The notes below the pieces were generated by a model. It was not told the DNA's origin. It made no database searches and worked only from the letters and a program-made list of their open reading frames with translations. A stretch of DNA of 64,000 nt from Archivesica marissinica (Eukaryota; Mollusca; Bivalvia; Venerida; Vesicomyidae), in assembly GCA_014843695.1 (NCBI GenBank), contig CM026387.1, positions 76,885,548 to 76,949,547 on the forward strand, given 5' to 3'. This document shows positions 1 through 12,800 of this stretch, one piece after another (within the stretch, counting starts at the first letter, position 1; each line of letters begins with the position of its first letter). A program made the translations under genes and the position numbers.

Positions 1-111
1 NNNNNNNNNNNNNNNNNNNNNNNNNNNNNNNNNNNNNNNNNNNNNNNNNNNNNNNNNNNNNNNNNNNNNNNNNNNNNNNNNNNNNNNNNNNNNNNNNNNN
101 NNNNNNNNNNN
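1..111. other. Assembly gap (N run)
   Basis: Only N. The bases that follow are already inside a tandem array, so the gap probably reflects an unresolved repeat. Confidence 0.99.
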
Positions 112-583
112 AGCTTGGATCCTCACACCCCAGACATAGCCTAGCTTGGATCCTCACACCCCAGACATAGACATAGCCTAGCTTGGATCCTCACACCCCA
201 GACATAGACATAGCCTAGCTTGGATCCTCACACCCCAGACATAGCCTAGCTTGGATCCTCACACCCCAGACATAGACATAGCCTAGCTTGGATCCTCACA
301 CCCCAGACATAGACATAGCCTAGCTTGGATCCTCACACCCCAGACATAGACATAGCCTAGCTTGGATCCTCACACCCCAGACATAGCCTAGCTTGGATCC
401 TCACACCCCAGACATAGACATAGCCTAGCTTGGATCCTCACACCCCAGACATAGCCTAGCTTGGATCCTCACACCCCAGACATAGCCTAGCTTGGATCCT
501 CGCGACATAGACATAGCCTAGCTTGGATCCTCACACCCCAGACATAGACATAGCCTAGCTTGGATCCTCGCACCACAGACATA
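112..583. repeat. Minisatellite, roughly 30-36 bp unit
   Basis: The core AGCTTGGATCCTCACACC followed by CCAGACATAG is repeated about 14 times; some units carry an extra ACATAG. The array stops about 60 bp before the first CEP290 exon, so it fills the end of the preceding intron and probably extends into the gap. Confidence 0.95.
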
Positions 584-645
584 TTCTTTAAAACCTAGAT
601 TCTAAGGTTAATCTTCATCAATATCGAATCTTCCAAATTTTACAG

Positions 646-848
646 GAAAACTTCATCGACATATTGTGCAGCTACAAGTGAGTGAAGGAACGGCCATCAG
701 GAAGCTGGAAGAGTCGAGGAAGAAGGTCACCAAACTGGAGGCCATGGTGCTACGTCTCGAGCAAAAACTTGACGATAAAGAGAATACGATCTTCCACAAG
801 AGGAAGGAAGCTCAGAACAAAGTTCAATACCTCAAGAGAAACCTGCAT
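646..848 (+). CDS. CEP290: CEP290 exon A
   Basis: The acceptor TTTTACAG ends at 645 and the donor GTATGT starts at 849. The exon is 203 nt, with two bases completing a split codon and then 67 codons. It begins KLHRHIVQLQVSEGTA and includes LRLEQKLDDKE, then ends on a whole codon (H). The acidic/basic heptad pattern is typical coiled coil. The apparent reading frame beyond 848 is intron read-through. Confidence 0.88.
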
Positions 849-3800
849 GTATGTACATCATATTATTGTTTTCTCAATTCAAAATACAGTCTACATCTGC
901 TATATCGAATTCTGTCCGACCGAACAAAATACCCGAAATTTGACTTAACGAAATTCGATATAAACAGAGCCAGTTATATGTAACATGATAGTGTATGAAA
1001 CGGGACTTTGATCCGACTTCGAGATAACCGGATAATTCAACATAACCGACTTTGACATAACGGTTGTAGACTGTACAGCATTTGTAGACATGATTTGCAG
1101 AATTGTTTATGAACTGTTTGCTCACAGGTTTGAAGTTGTGCTGTACAATGACATAGAGGATATATGTGTTTACTAGTGTAGATTTATGAACTGTTTGCTC
1201 ACAGGTTTGAAGTTGTGCTGTACAATGACATAGAGGATATATGTGTTTACTAGTGTAGATTGGAATGTATTTTATCGAGTGATCACCAAAAAAGATATTC
1301 CGGTGATCACGAGGTGAAGTAAAATCCTATATTACACTAGTAAACACAAATCTTCTTTATCTTTTATGATTTCCAATGATTTTCAGTGCTCACGGAAATT
1401 TTTTTTAACAGACAGGCCCACGGCTTGCCCCCTCTGAATTGCTGCTACTGTACATGTATGATCAATTCAATAAAATATTATTAAACCTAAACCCTCTGAA
1501 AATGGACAGGCCCCAATTTAAAATAGACAAGCCCTGATTTAAAGTGGACAGGCCCTGATTAAAAGTGGACAGGACCATTCATTATATGCACGTTATATCA
1601 ACATGGGTGACTTTCTAGTATACAGTCCTGGTCTGTGAACTTATATCATCTTCCTGATGAAAGTACTGAGTGGCACAAGCTTTGTGTGAGCTGCTTGCCT
1701 GGTGTGCCCTTATTGGATCTAACCGGAACTGATCCATACCTGTAGTAAACACATTCTTGTCTATCAGAATAGGAAATCACTCACAGTAGATGCAATAAAA
1801 CATTAATGATAGAGGCAGTAACGAAATATACAATTAGCAGGAATCTTGGGACAATTGGCAGTAATCGTGATATTATATTTAGTGTTAAATTTGATCTTTA
1901 GTTTAGTTTAGCTCTAATTTACTGCCAGCCCACCTATTTTGTGGGATTACTGCCTCTATCCCTAACCCATACAAAACATCTTGTGTGTTATTTCATCAAA
2001 CCATAGCCAGTGGAAAGTTTCTTTCTATGACGACTGAAAAACTCTTCCGTTTTGAAATGTTTTTACTGTCACGTTGTTCAATATTGTGTTTACATTTTCT
2101 ACTTTCACTTTCATTTTGGACGACCCTTGAGAAATTTCAACATGTTTGTCCACTTCACATCTGTAGAAGTTCCATCTACTCAATTACGCTAATATATCCT
2201 ATCATATCTCGCCGCTAATCTGCTAATTAATCCGTCTTTCATGCATTGTGCAGACAAAGACCACGCAATTTATTTATGCATATTAATGAAGGTATATCCC
2301 CGATACAGCCAATCAGCGAGTCGTATGCTAATGTATCGGAGGTTTCGCAGCATGATTGAGAAATTAATGAAGTCATTGTTTATTGGGGGCTATAATTTAG
2401 GTGTTGCAGTAGCTAATGTGCTGTAAACGGACAAATGAGGTATAATTGATAGGCCCAAGAATGTTTACGAGTGTCGTCTCCGAGACCAGAAATCACACGA
2501 CATTAAAACGCGACATCAAAATTTTTCTACAGGCCCAATATATTTTTAGACACAGGCCGCGGGCTTGTCAGATTTAAAGAAAGACAGGCCCCACTTGGAT
2601 TTTGAGGAGCCCCTGTCGCAAACTCTCCTTTTTCTTCTCGTAATAATATGTCTCGGTTGCTACGGCTCTTACCAGGGTCTATCCTATTGTAGACTCGCTG
2701 GAGTTGTCTAGGGGGTTTCTTCGTTATTATATGTATTAATGATAACTCAACACAGTATTACATTTCTTCTATATAATATCTTGTTTAAATTGGCATCAGA
2801 AATATCCATATATATATAATCAGTGATCTATATATATATACATCGTATCATTAAAAGCTTATTTAACAATCCATTTGTGTGAGCCGACTATGCGCTTACA
2901 CAGTATATTTAACATCCAATCTTTCTAATCCGTCATTACTCAATATCACTATAATCTAATCACTGTTTCTGATTAGATTAACTTTTAATCACCTTCTATA
3001 TGGTTCGCCGAAACTCTATGTTTCTTCTATGGCTGAACCATTTAATTATTCGACAAATCTTTATAAGTTATATTTCTTATAATGTCCATAATATCTAAGT
3101 ATCATAAATACAGTTTATATGTTCTATATACTAGATTGAGATCACGACCTTTCTCGCTCCTGGAGTTAGGCTCTAGTGTGTCTGATTTATGTTAATAAAA
3201 TCCATTTCTTATATACATGATTGAATCAGTGTATATATGATATAACAATTCCTAAAACATCTGTTATTCCTAAACATCTGTTATGTTATCTAATATTACA
3301 CCATCAAACCAGTTCGGTGCCTTTGTATTACATAACTGGACACCTGCAACCACGGCCTTGATAAACTGAGATTAGGCCTAACATCTTAAGTCATTTCCCG
3401 CGCGAAGCGAGATTGATAATTTTAGGCGCGAAAATAATAGCAGACGATTATGCATAAAACAAATATATATATATTACATGGTAAACATTTGGCCATATAT
3501 AGAAACAGTTTAATGTATTTATATAATACATTACTATTTATATATAACAATAATAAACATTTCGTGCAAATTGGGGTTTTGCACAATCCTCCCTACCCGG
3601 GGAGAAGTTTGACATCGCCCGCTATCGGCCGATTTACAAATCTTCATTCCTTTGAATATACAGTAGAAAACAATCATAATATCAATACATCATATGTCCT
3701 AAAATAGCATTTCTTTCGCTAGGTACCAACATTCTAATCATAGAGGCAATAACTATTTACTGAACAACTGAAATAATACCAAGTACATTTACTAAGTCAA

Positions 3801-6800
3801 ACATCACAGTCATTGAACTCTACTGAGAAAGTCTGCTAGAACATTTTGAGTCCCTTTGATATGTTTAATGGTCAGATTAAATTCTGAGAGACACAGTGCC
3901 CATCTTAAGAGGCGTTGATTGGACGTTTTCGACCTACTTAACCATACAAGGGGATTATGATCTGAATTAATTATTGTTTTGCTTGTGCTTACATATATGC
4001 GAAAATGTTCGATACCGGCCACTATAGCTAATAATTCCTTCTCTATTGTAGAGTAGTTTTTCTCTCGTGGAATAAGTTTTCGGGAATAAAATGCTACTGG
4101 GTGTGGTACTTGGTCAACGGTCTGAGTCAGTACAGCCGAAATTCCCAAATCGGAAGCATCAGTATAGAGTTCGAACTCTTGGTTAAAGTCAGGGGCCTTC
4201 AGTATGGGTTTATTGGTTAAAGCTTTCTTTAAGGATTCGAAAGCAAGTTGATGTTTATCGCTCCACTGAGTTATGATGTTCCCTGATCGCTTGCCCTTTA
4301 ATAAGTCAGTCAGGGGAGCGGCGATCTCAGCGAACTGGGGAATGAATTTCCTGTAAAATCCTACTGATCCCAGATATCCTCGTAATTGTTTCTTGGTCTG
4401 TGGGGGAGAGATATTACTAATACACTCAACCTTGCTGGAAATTGGTTTGATTTTTCCCGACCCTAATTCATGTCCCAAGTACTTGACTGTTCCAGACCCA
4501 ATTTTACACTTCTTCGGATTCAAAGTAACACCACTATCCTCTAGTCTATGAAATGTCCAATCCAAGTGATTTATGTGCTGTGACCATAAATTGGATCGAA
4601 CAGCAATATCATCCAGATATGCGTCGGCAAATCTATCACGGATGGGTTCTGTCGGGGATTGAGCGATTATCTCGTTTATGGCCCTCTGGAAGGTAACTCC
4701 ACCGTTTTTTAAACCAAATGGGAGAGTTAATGGTTCAAACAAGCCCCAGGGGGTTATGAACGCTGCAATTTCACTAGCTCGAGGGGTTAGCGGAATCTGC
4801 CAGTAACCTTTATTAAGATCTAAAATTGATATCAGACTCGAACCTGCGACCTGATCAATGAGATCGTCTAATCTCGGGATGGGGAAGGCTTCTCCTCGAG
4901 TCAGGTCATTAATTTTCCGATAATCAATACATGGTCGCCATTCTGAGTCTGATTTGCGTACCAATATTATGGGAGAGGCCCACTGGCTTCTGCTAGGGCG
5001 GATAATTCCTAACTCCAACATTTGATCTAGCTCAGTTTTTAATATTTGTTTCTTTTCTGGAGACATGCGGTAGTAAGGCTGGACTACGGGTGAAGCACCT
5101 TGCACATCAATATCATGGGTAACATCGTGGAAACGTCCCAGTTGTCCAGAGAATAAACGGGGGTAACGGTCAAATAACTGACTAATATCGTCCCTGTGGT
5201 CTGGGTTTAAATGACTGATATCCGGCCAGGTTTTCTTAGGTACAGATTCAAGAGGACTGCAAGGATCGAATTCTTTCTCAATGTCCGTAGGGGCTTGGTA
5301 ATCTAATAGGGTAGGGTCTTGGGACTCATACACCGGACTACTATCAGCTAGAGCTGCACCCTCCTCCCTACCTGTCCAGGGCTTCAACTGGTTTACATGC
5401 ATAACACGGTATTTTACTCTCTTATCAGGCATGTATATAATATAGGTATGCGACGCTACCTTTTCGTGTACCGGATACGGTCCCTGGAGGGCATTTTTCA
5501 GCTTATTACCTTTTAACGGTAATCGTACTAACACTAATTCACCACGCTGGAATACACGCATTTTCGCTTTCTTACTTCTGTCATACTTTGTTTTACGACC
5601 ATCTGCGGCCTGTTGTGCATTCTCGCTGGCGTCACGTAACGCTTCAGCTAATCTATGACATAATTCTTGTACATAGTTATTTATGGGGATCCCTTCATCC
5701 CGCTCATTTCTAGCCCAGAGATCATAAGTGGAATCTAGATTATCTCTAGGTTCGCGCCCATATAGAAGGTAGAAGGGAGAATATCCTGTGCTAGAGTGCT
5801 CTGCACTTCTATATGCAAATAATAGCCAGGGTAGCATCTCATCCCAAGACGATAAAGAGTTCTCCCCAAGGATTCTAAGCATGGTTTTCAATGTACCATT
5901 ATATTTCTCTATTGATCCGTTGGTTTGAGGCCTGTAACTCGTGCTAGTTAAGTGACGTATATCGTGCTCGGCTAGGAAGCGTGTGAATGTTTCAGCTATG
6001 AAAGCGCTTCCTCGGTCAGTCAACAGGGTCTGGGGTTTTCCATGTCGAGATATTATCTCGATCAGGGCTTTTTGTGCATTAACAGCTGTCGCTGCGGCGC
6101 ATGGGAAAGATTCCGTATATTTAGTGGCATGATCAATAAAATTCAAGATATACTGGTTCCCATTTATAGTTTTCTTCATGGGTCCAACGAAATCAGCGGA
6201 TATAAATTTGAATGGTTGGGATATAATGGGCAGGGGTTTCAATGGGGCTACAGTGGCTTTCTGTCCCTTACCCGCTCTCTGGCACGGCCCACAGCTATGG
6301 CAGAATCGTTTAACATCTGCGCGGATTCCCGGCCAAAAGAAGCGGCGCTTAATGCGCTTCAGGGTCTTACTAGGTCCCTGGTGTCCCGTACTTAAACTGT
6401 CATGGGCGAGTCCCGTTATATGATCACGGAATCCCCGTGGAACTACCACCTGATCATATATTTTCCAGGGTCGAACTTTGGACGTGTCTTGAGGTTGTTC
6501 TCTCCTCATAAGTAGTCGGGGTTCGAGCTGGATGTAATATCCTTGCCGAATAGGTGTTCCTTCTTGAGCCATTTCCCAGAGGGGTGCTAAGGTCGGGTCA
6601 TTATTCTGTTCTTGCAATAATTTATCAGGACTCAAATCGTCAATAGAGGGAATATTTTGGGGTTTAACTGTACTGGCTTTCTCAGAGGGGGAATTGATCT
6701 CAATTGTATTCCGAAAAGGTAAGACATTGTGATTTGTATCGGTCGTGTTTTCTGAGTCTGGGTTGGACGTGACAATTTCATCAAACGGGATAATTTTCTT

Positions 6801-9800
6801 ATTTGAGCGTGTAACCACGCCACAGGTAATCAAATCAGTGACAGGGGCAGTTTCACAGTCGTTACCTATTATAAGATCCACCCCCGCGGTGCATCTGTGT
6901 TTTAATACAGCCACCTTCAATGTTCCTTGGTATATTGGACAATCGACGCTAATCTTTGCTATCGGATAATTACCAGGGATATAATTGACACCGCGGATTG
7001 TTACCCGTTCACCTGTGTATTCTAAATGATCAGCGGTCTGATCAGTAGCCGACAATAAACTAATTGTCGCACCTGAATCTCTCAAATACGTCACTTGTGC
7101 GGTGTTATTATTTATGCGTGCTTGACCTGTATATTTGACAAGTAATGGATTTACCATCTCGGTATTTTCACATGAGTTCACTGGCTCATTGGTTATAAAG
7201 GCTGAACTATGAGTAGTGTTTGACACTTGGTGTCCGTTTGCTAGGTTTCTAGTACCCCTGTACCTAGGTGAATTGGGATCTGCCCAACACTCTGTTCGTC
7301 CGTGGCCATTACGCCTACAATAACTACAATATTTTTCTATCCGGGGAGTTCTATGGGTAGCTTGGGAATTATCTATCCTAATATTGGGTCGATACATGGG
7401 TGATGGGATATATGGCCTTGGGGCTGGAGGTCGGTGTTCTGTATCTCTGGGTTTCACATTCGGATTTGAATTAATCCGTGTCCTGGGCGCTAATCTGCGA
7501 TGGAGGTTATATTCATCAGCCAGGGAAATACATTCCTGGAGAGTAGATGCTTTCTTATCCAGAATGAACAAATTAAGCTCATCACTTAGCTGGGAATCGA
7601 ATCTATATCTCAAGAGCAGCTCGATCCAGTTGACCTCGCTCGGATCATTGTTCTCCGTCCATAGAGTCATTTGCTCCCTTAATTCCTTAATGAATTCGGA
7701 ATATGTCTGCTGAGGTTTCTTTACCCAAGAGAAGAAATTCTTTCTATATACAGTGGGTGAGAGTCTATATTCATCCAAGATGGCGGCCTTGAGGGTATCG
7801 TAATTATTAGCGTCTTGGACAGGAAGAGTGGCATATATATTTCTGGCCTTGTCGGACAACTTGTCTATAATATGGCCCACCCATGTTTGTTTGGCGACCT
7901 GGCTAGCTTCGAACAGTCTCTCACATGTTGCGAAGAATTTATCTGGCCTCATAGTCTGGGTCCAAATAGGAACAGAAATGTTTGTCTTAGAGGGCCTATT
8001 ATCTGTATGGAGGGGGTTATTTTGCTGAGATTCCTGATCTCTCTGGATTTCTCTCAGGCGAATCTCCATCTGCATTTTCTCCCTTTGCATTCTTTCCTCC
8101 CTGTCCCTTTCTTTCTCTTCTCTTTCCCCTCTTTGTTTTACTTCTTCCCTCTCTCTTTCTCTCTCTCTTTCTTCTCTTTCCCTCTCTCTTTCTTCTCTTT
8201 GTTTTACTTCTTCCCTCTCTCTTTCTTCTCTTTGTTTTACTTCTTCCCTCTCTCTTTCTCTCTCTCTTTCTTCTCTTTCCCTCTCTCTTTCTTCTCTTTG
8301 TTTTACTTCTTCCCTCTCTCTTTCTCTCTCTCTTTCTTCTCTTTGTTTTACTTCTTCCCTTTCTTTCTCATAAATCTCACCCTGACGTTCCAGATTTGCC
8401 TGATTAAAGAAGGGAAGTCTCATTAATTTGTCCCATATCTCATCACCTGTTGTCTGCAAGTCGGGGTGAACCGGCCCCTCAGTTTCCTTATTAGCACTCC
8501 TAGTTGTAGCCATTTTATTTTTTTATTTCCCAAAATTTTTAATCCCCAGAATGTATCTCCAAATGTATTATAGAATTGAGTTCAATAAAAGGAAGTAAAT
8601 CACTAATATAATTTTAATGATAATATTAAGCCTCTATGAAAAGAAAACTGGTACTTACCGAAGTCTGTCTCGTCCGTTAATCCAATATATAATTTATCAC
8701 ATATTCAAAGTTTGCACATTTCCAATAATTTAATCCATTTCATTAATTTAATAATTCGTTGACGTCTTTCACTTATTTCCAAATTCTAACACTGTCTCGC
8801 ATGCACTTCTGTTTTCCCACGTTAATTAATAGTCCCTTGTATTCTTCATGTATAAATCCTAGTGTCCTTCACAATATTCCATATATAAATTCTAGTGTCC
8901 TTCACAATATGTCACGATATGTCACCTCTTCTTTATTTCCAATCCCGGACGAGCGTCCCAATTGTCGCAAACTCTCCTTTTTCTTCTCGTAATAATATGT
9001 CTCGGTTGCTACGGCTCTTACCAGGGTCTATCCTATTGTAGACTCGCTGGAGTTGTCTAGGGGGTTTCTTCGTTATTATATGTATTAATGATAACTCAAC
9101 ACAGTATTACATTTCTTCTATATAATATCTTGTTTAAATTGGCATCAGAAATATCCATATATATATAATCAGTGATCTATATATATATACATCGTATCAT
9201 TAAAAGCTTATTTAACAATCCATTTGTGTGAGCCGACTCTGCGCTTACACAGTATATTTAACATCCAATCTTTCTAATCCGTCATTACTCAATATCACTA
9301 TAATCTAATCACTGTTTCTGATTAGATTAACTTTTAATCACCTTCTATATGGTTCGCCGAAACTCTATGTTTCTTCTATGGCTGAACCATTTAATTATTC
9401 GACAAATCTTTATAAGTTATATTTCTTATAATGTCCATAATATCTAAGTATCATAAATACAGTTTATATGTTCTATATACTAGATTGAGATCACGACCTT
9501 TCTCGCTCCTGGAGTTAGGCTCTAGTGTGTCTGATTTATGTTAATAAAATCCATTTCTTATATACATGATTGAATCAGTGTATATATGATATAACAATTC
9601 CTAAAACATCTGTTATTCCTAAACATCTGTTATGTTATCTAATATTACACCATCAAACCAGTTCGGTGCCTTTGTATTACATAACTGGACACCTGCAACC
9701 ACGGCCTTGATAAACTGAGATTAGGCCTAACATCTTAAGTCATTTCCCGCGCGAAGCGAGATTGATAATTTTAGGCGCGAAAATAATAGCAGACGATTAT

Positions 9801-12800
9801 GCATAAAACAAATATATATATATTACATGGTAAACATTTGGCCATATATAGAAACAGTTTAATGTATTTATATAATACATTACTATTTATATATAACAAT
9901 AATAAACATTTCGTGCAAATTGGGGTTTTGCACACCCCGAGCATCGGGTTGTCCTATTTTTCGAACACTGATTTTGATGAAAACAGTATTCGATATCCAA
10001 TTTATTAATTTTAACTGTCCCTTCATTTCACTACAAAACACAATCATTTATGTTAGTGTGAACGTTCGCAATACAAAATGGTTAGTTTCTGTTTGCTGTC
10101 AAAATTAAAGACGACAGACAAAGCAAATTGATTAGAGCATATTACTTTTATTGTTTATGATTGTTAGAATTTAGCTAAAATACAAACTACATCCAATAGT
10201 GGAGGAATACGAAGCACACGCAATGAAAATGCCATCTTTCAATGTTTAGATATAGGAATGTTCTTTGACTGAGAAAACTCAATCATTCATTGGAAGGCAT
10301 AAAAGAAAATGTCCTAGTGACACACCCTGTAGCAAGCGAAGTCGATCCTAGTGATACACCCTGTAGCAAACTCTGTCGATTCTAGTAACACACTCTGTAG
10401 CAAACGAAGTCGATCCTAGTGACACACCCTGTAGCAAACGAAGTCGATCCTAGTGACACACTCTGTAGCAAACTCTGCCGATTCTAGTGACACACCCTGT
10501 AGCAAACTGTTGATCCTAGTGACACACCCTATAGCAAACTCTGTCGATACCAGTGACACACCCTGTAGCAAACTGTCGATCCTAGTGACACACCCTGTAG
10601 CAAACTCTGTTGATCCTAGTGACATACCCTGTAGCAAACTCTGTCAATCCAGTGACACTCCCTGTAGCAAACTGTCGGTCTTAGTGACATACTCTCTAGC
10701 AAACTTTGTCGATCCTAGTGACACACCCTGTAGCAAACTCTGTCGATCCTAGTGACACACCCTGTAACAAACTGTTGATCCTAGTGACACACCCTGTAGC
10801 AAACTGTTGATCCTAATGACACACCCTGTAACAAACTCTGCCGATCCTAGTGACACACCCTGTACAAACTCTGCCGATCCTAGTGACACACCCTGTAGCA
10901 AACTCTGTCGATCCTAGTGACACACCATGTAGCAAACTCTGTTGATCCTAGTGACACACCCTGTAGCAAACTCTGTTGATCCTAGTGACACACCCTGTAG
11001 CAACTCTGTTGATCCTAGTGACACACCCTGTAGCAAACTCTGTTGATCCTAGTGACACACCCTGTAGCAAACTCTGTCGATCCTAGTGACACACCCTGTA
11101 GCAAACTCTGTTGATCCTAGTGACACACCCTGTAGCAAACTCTGTTGATCCTAGTGACACACCATGTAGCAAACTCTGTTGATCCTAGTGACATACCCTG
11201 TAGCAAACTCTGTTGATCCTAGTGACACACCATGTAGCAAACTCTGTTGATCCTAGTGACACACCCTGTAGCAAGCACTAACTGAGATGTGAATCCAAAC
11301 ACAAGGAGCAATGTCTCTGAGATACTAGGAAAACCACAGTCCCTATTATTTTGCCATTGTCCTCTTGGAATTTCTTTGCATTCATAATAGTTCTATGATG
11401 TAGGTTGTTGGACACAAGTTCCATTTCAGTGTTGTTTTTATCTTGTTCTTGTTCTCAGAATATTAACCCTTTCAACACCACATACCTCTAAATAGGCTTA
11501 CAAAAAGTGTAGATCCAGATGAGCCGGCTCGTGGCGAGCCGTCTCATCAGGATCTGCACTTTTTGCCAGTGATATGACTATTTTTAGACATAATTACCCA
11601 GTTTGATAAATGAACTTGTCCAAATGTGATTTTCTGATTCATTTATTGGTTTATGAATATCATGGACCAGTCCATGTGAGTTACTTGGTGTTGAATGGGT
11701 TAAGATTCAAGATGTTATTTACTAAAATGTGTACAGTGTTTCTAGGAATTGCATGCATTATACTGTCTACCTTTGTGCTATATTTCTAGGATTTGAGATT
11801 GCAATTTGCTGGTGCTATACCTCTGTCTAAACAAGAGAAATTTTCCAAGAATCTGATGCAGCTACAGAAAGACAAGTCACACCTGGAGGAGGAGCTCAGA
11901 CAGGTCCGTGTCTACATGTATATTTGATTACTTAATAATACTTAATAATTAACAAATCCTGTTTAACATTTTGGTTTAAATGCAAATAAAGAAAATCTTG
12001 AATAGATGCTGATTGGACGAGTCATACACATCAGTGTATCATGAATATTGTGGATAATCCAGTCACTGAACAATGCTGAAGCCGAGACCTTGTACCATGT
12101 TGGGTTGTATACCCTGTTGCAATGAGAGACATCGCTAATTTTCTATTACCTCCCCTGGCAGATAAAGTCTTCATTTTGATTTATCCCAAAATGTAAATAG
12201 GTCCTTTTAGTTCCCTTTTGCACCTGAAACAGAGTTCAAGCCCTGATGCAGCCGTTACGATTGTGCCCTTAGGCAAGGCAAATTAGGTAAATTCCACGTT
12301 GCCTCTTCTCTCTCACTTGTGGCAATGGATTCCATCAGGAATGAGGTCTCGAGATTGATTAATATAAGTTGTAAAAACTTGTTTAGCAATCGAGCTAAAA
12401 TAAATTTGTATAAACCATGTACGAACATATATAGCTACTCATCTAATCAGCTGTATATGTGTAGGTAAAGAAAACCAAGGAGGACATGGAGGACAGATTG
12501 GCCGCCCTGGAGTTACAGCATAAAAGTCTACAAGATCTGATGACAACCCTGAAAGATGGGCGTGGAGCGGCCAAGGTCAGGGAGTGGCACGGGAAAATGG
12601 ACACACTGAGACTAGAGGAACTAAAACATCGAAGACATATCACTAAAATACAACAACAGGTGGGATATATAACTTTATTAGATACAGCGTAAAGTATGGT
12701 AAAATACAACAACAGGTGGGGATATATAACTTTATTAGATACAATGTAACGTTTGGTAAAATACAACAACATGTGGGGATATATAACTTTATTAGATACA

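Larger units (their letters stand above)
2610..9938 (-). mobile_element. Ty3/gypsy LTR retrotransposon with Gmr1-type domain order
   Basis: Two 972-bp direct repeats (2614-3585 and 8963-9934) flank a single 1567-codon gag-pol frame on the minus strand. Each LTR starts TG and ends CA, and CCCC flanks both sides (2610-2613, 9935-9938) as a 4-bp target duplication. By eye I found only one LTR difference (A/C near 2890 and 9239), which suggests recent insertion. Domain order is Gag, zinc knuckle, protease, integrase, reverse transcriptase, RNase H. Integrase before RT is the Ty1/copia order, but the motifs are Ty3/gypsy; this combination is known for the Gmr1 group. The element sits antisense in a CEP290 intron and may still be mobile. 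Confidence 0.95.

Noticed and set aside
7815..8426. Plus-strand 203-codon frame rich in Ser, Phe and Leu
   Set aside because: Complement of the Glu/Arg repeat of Gag.
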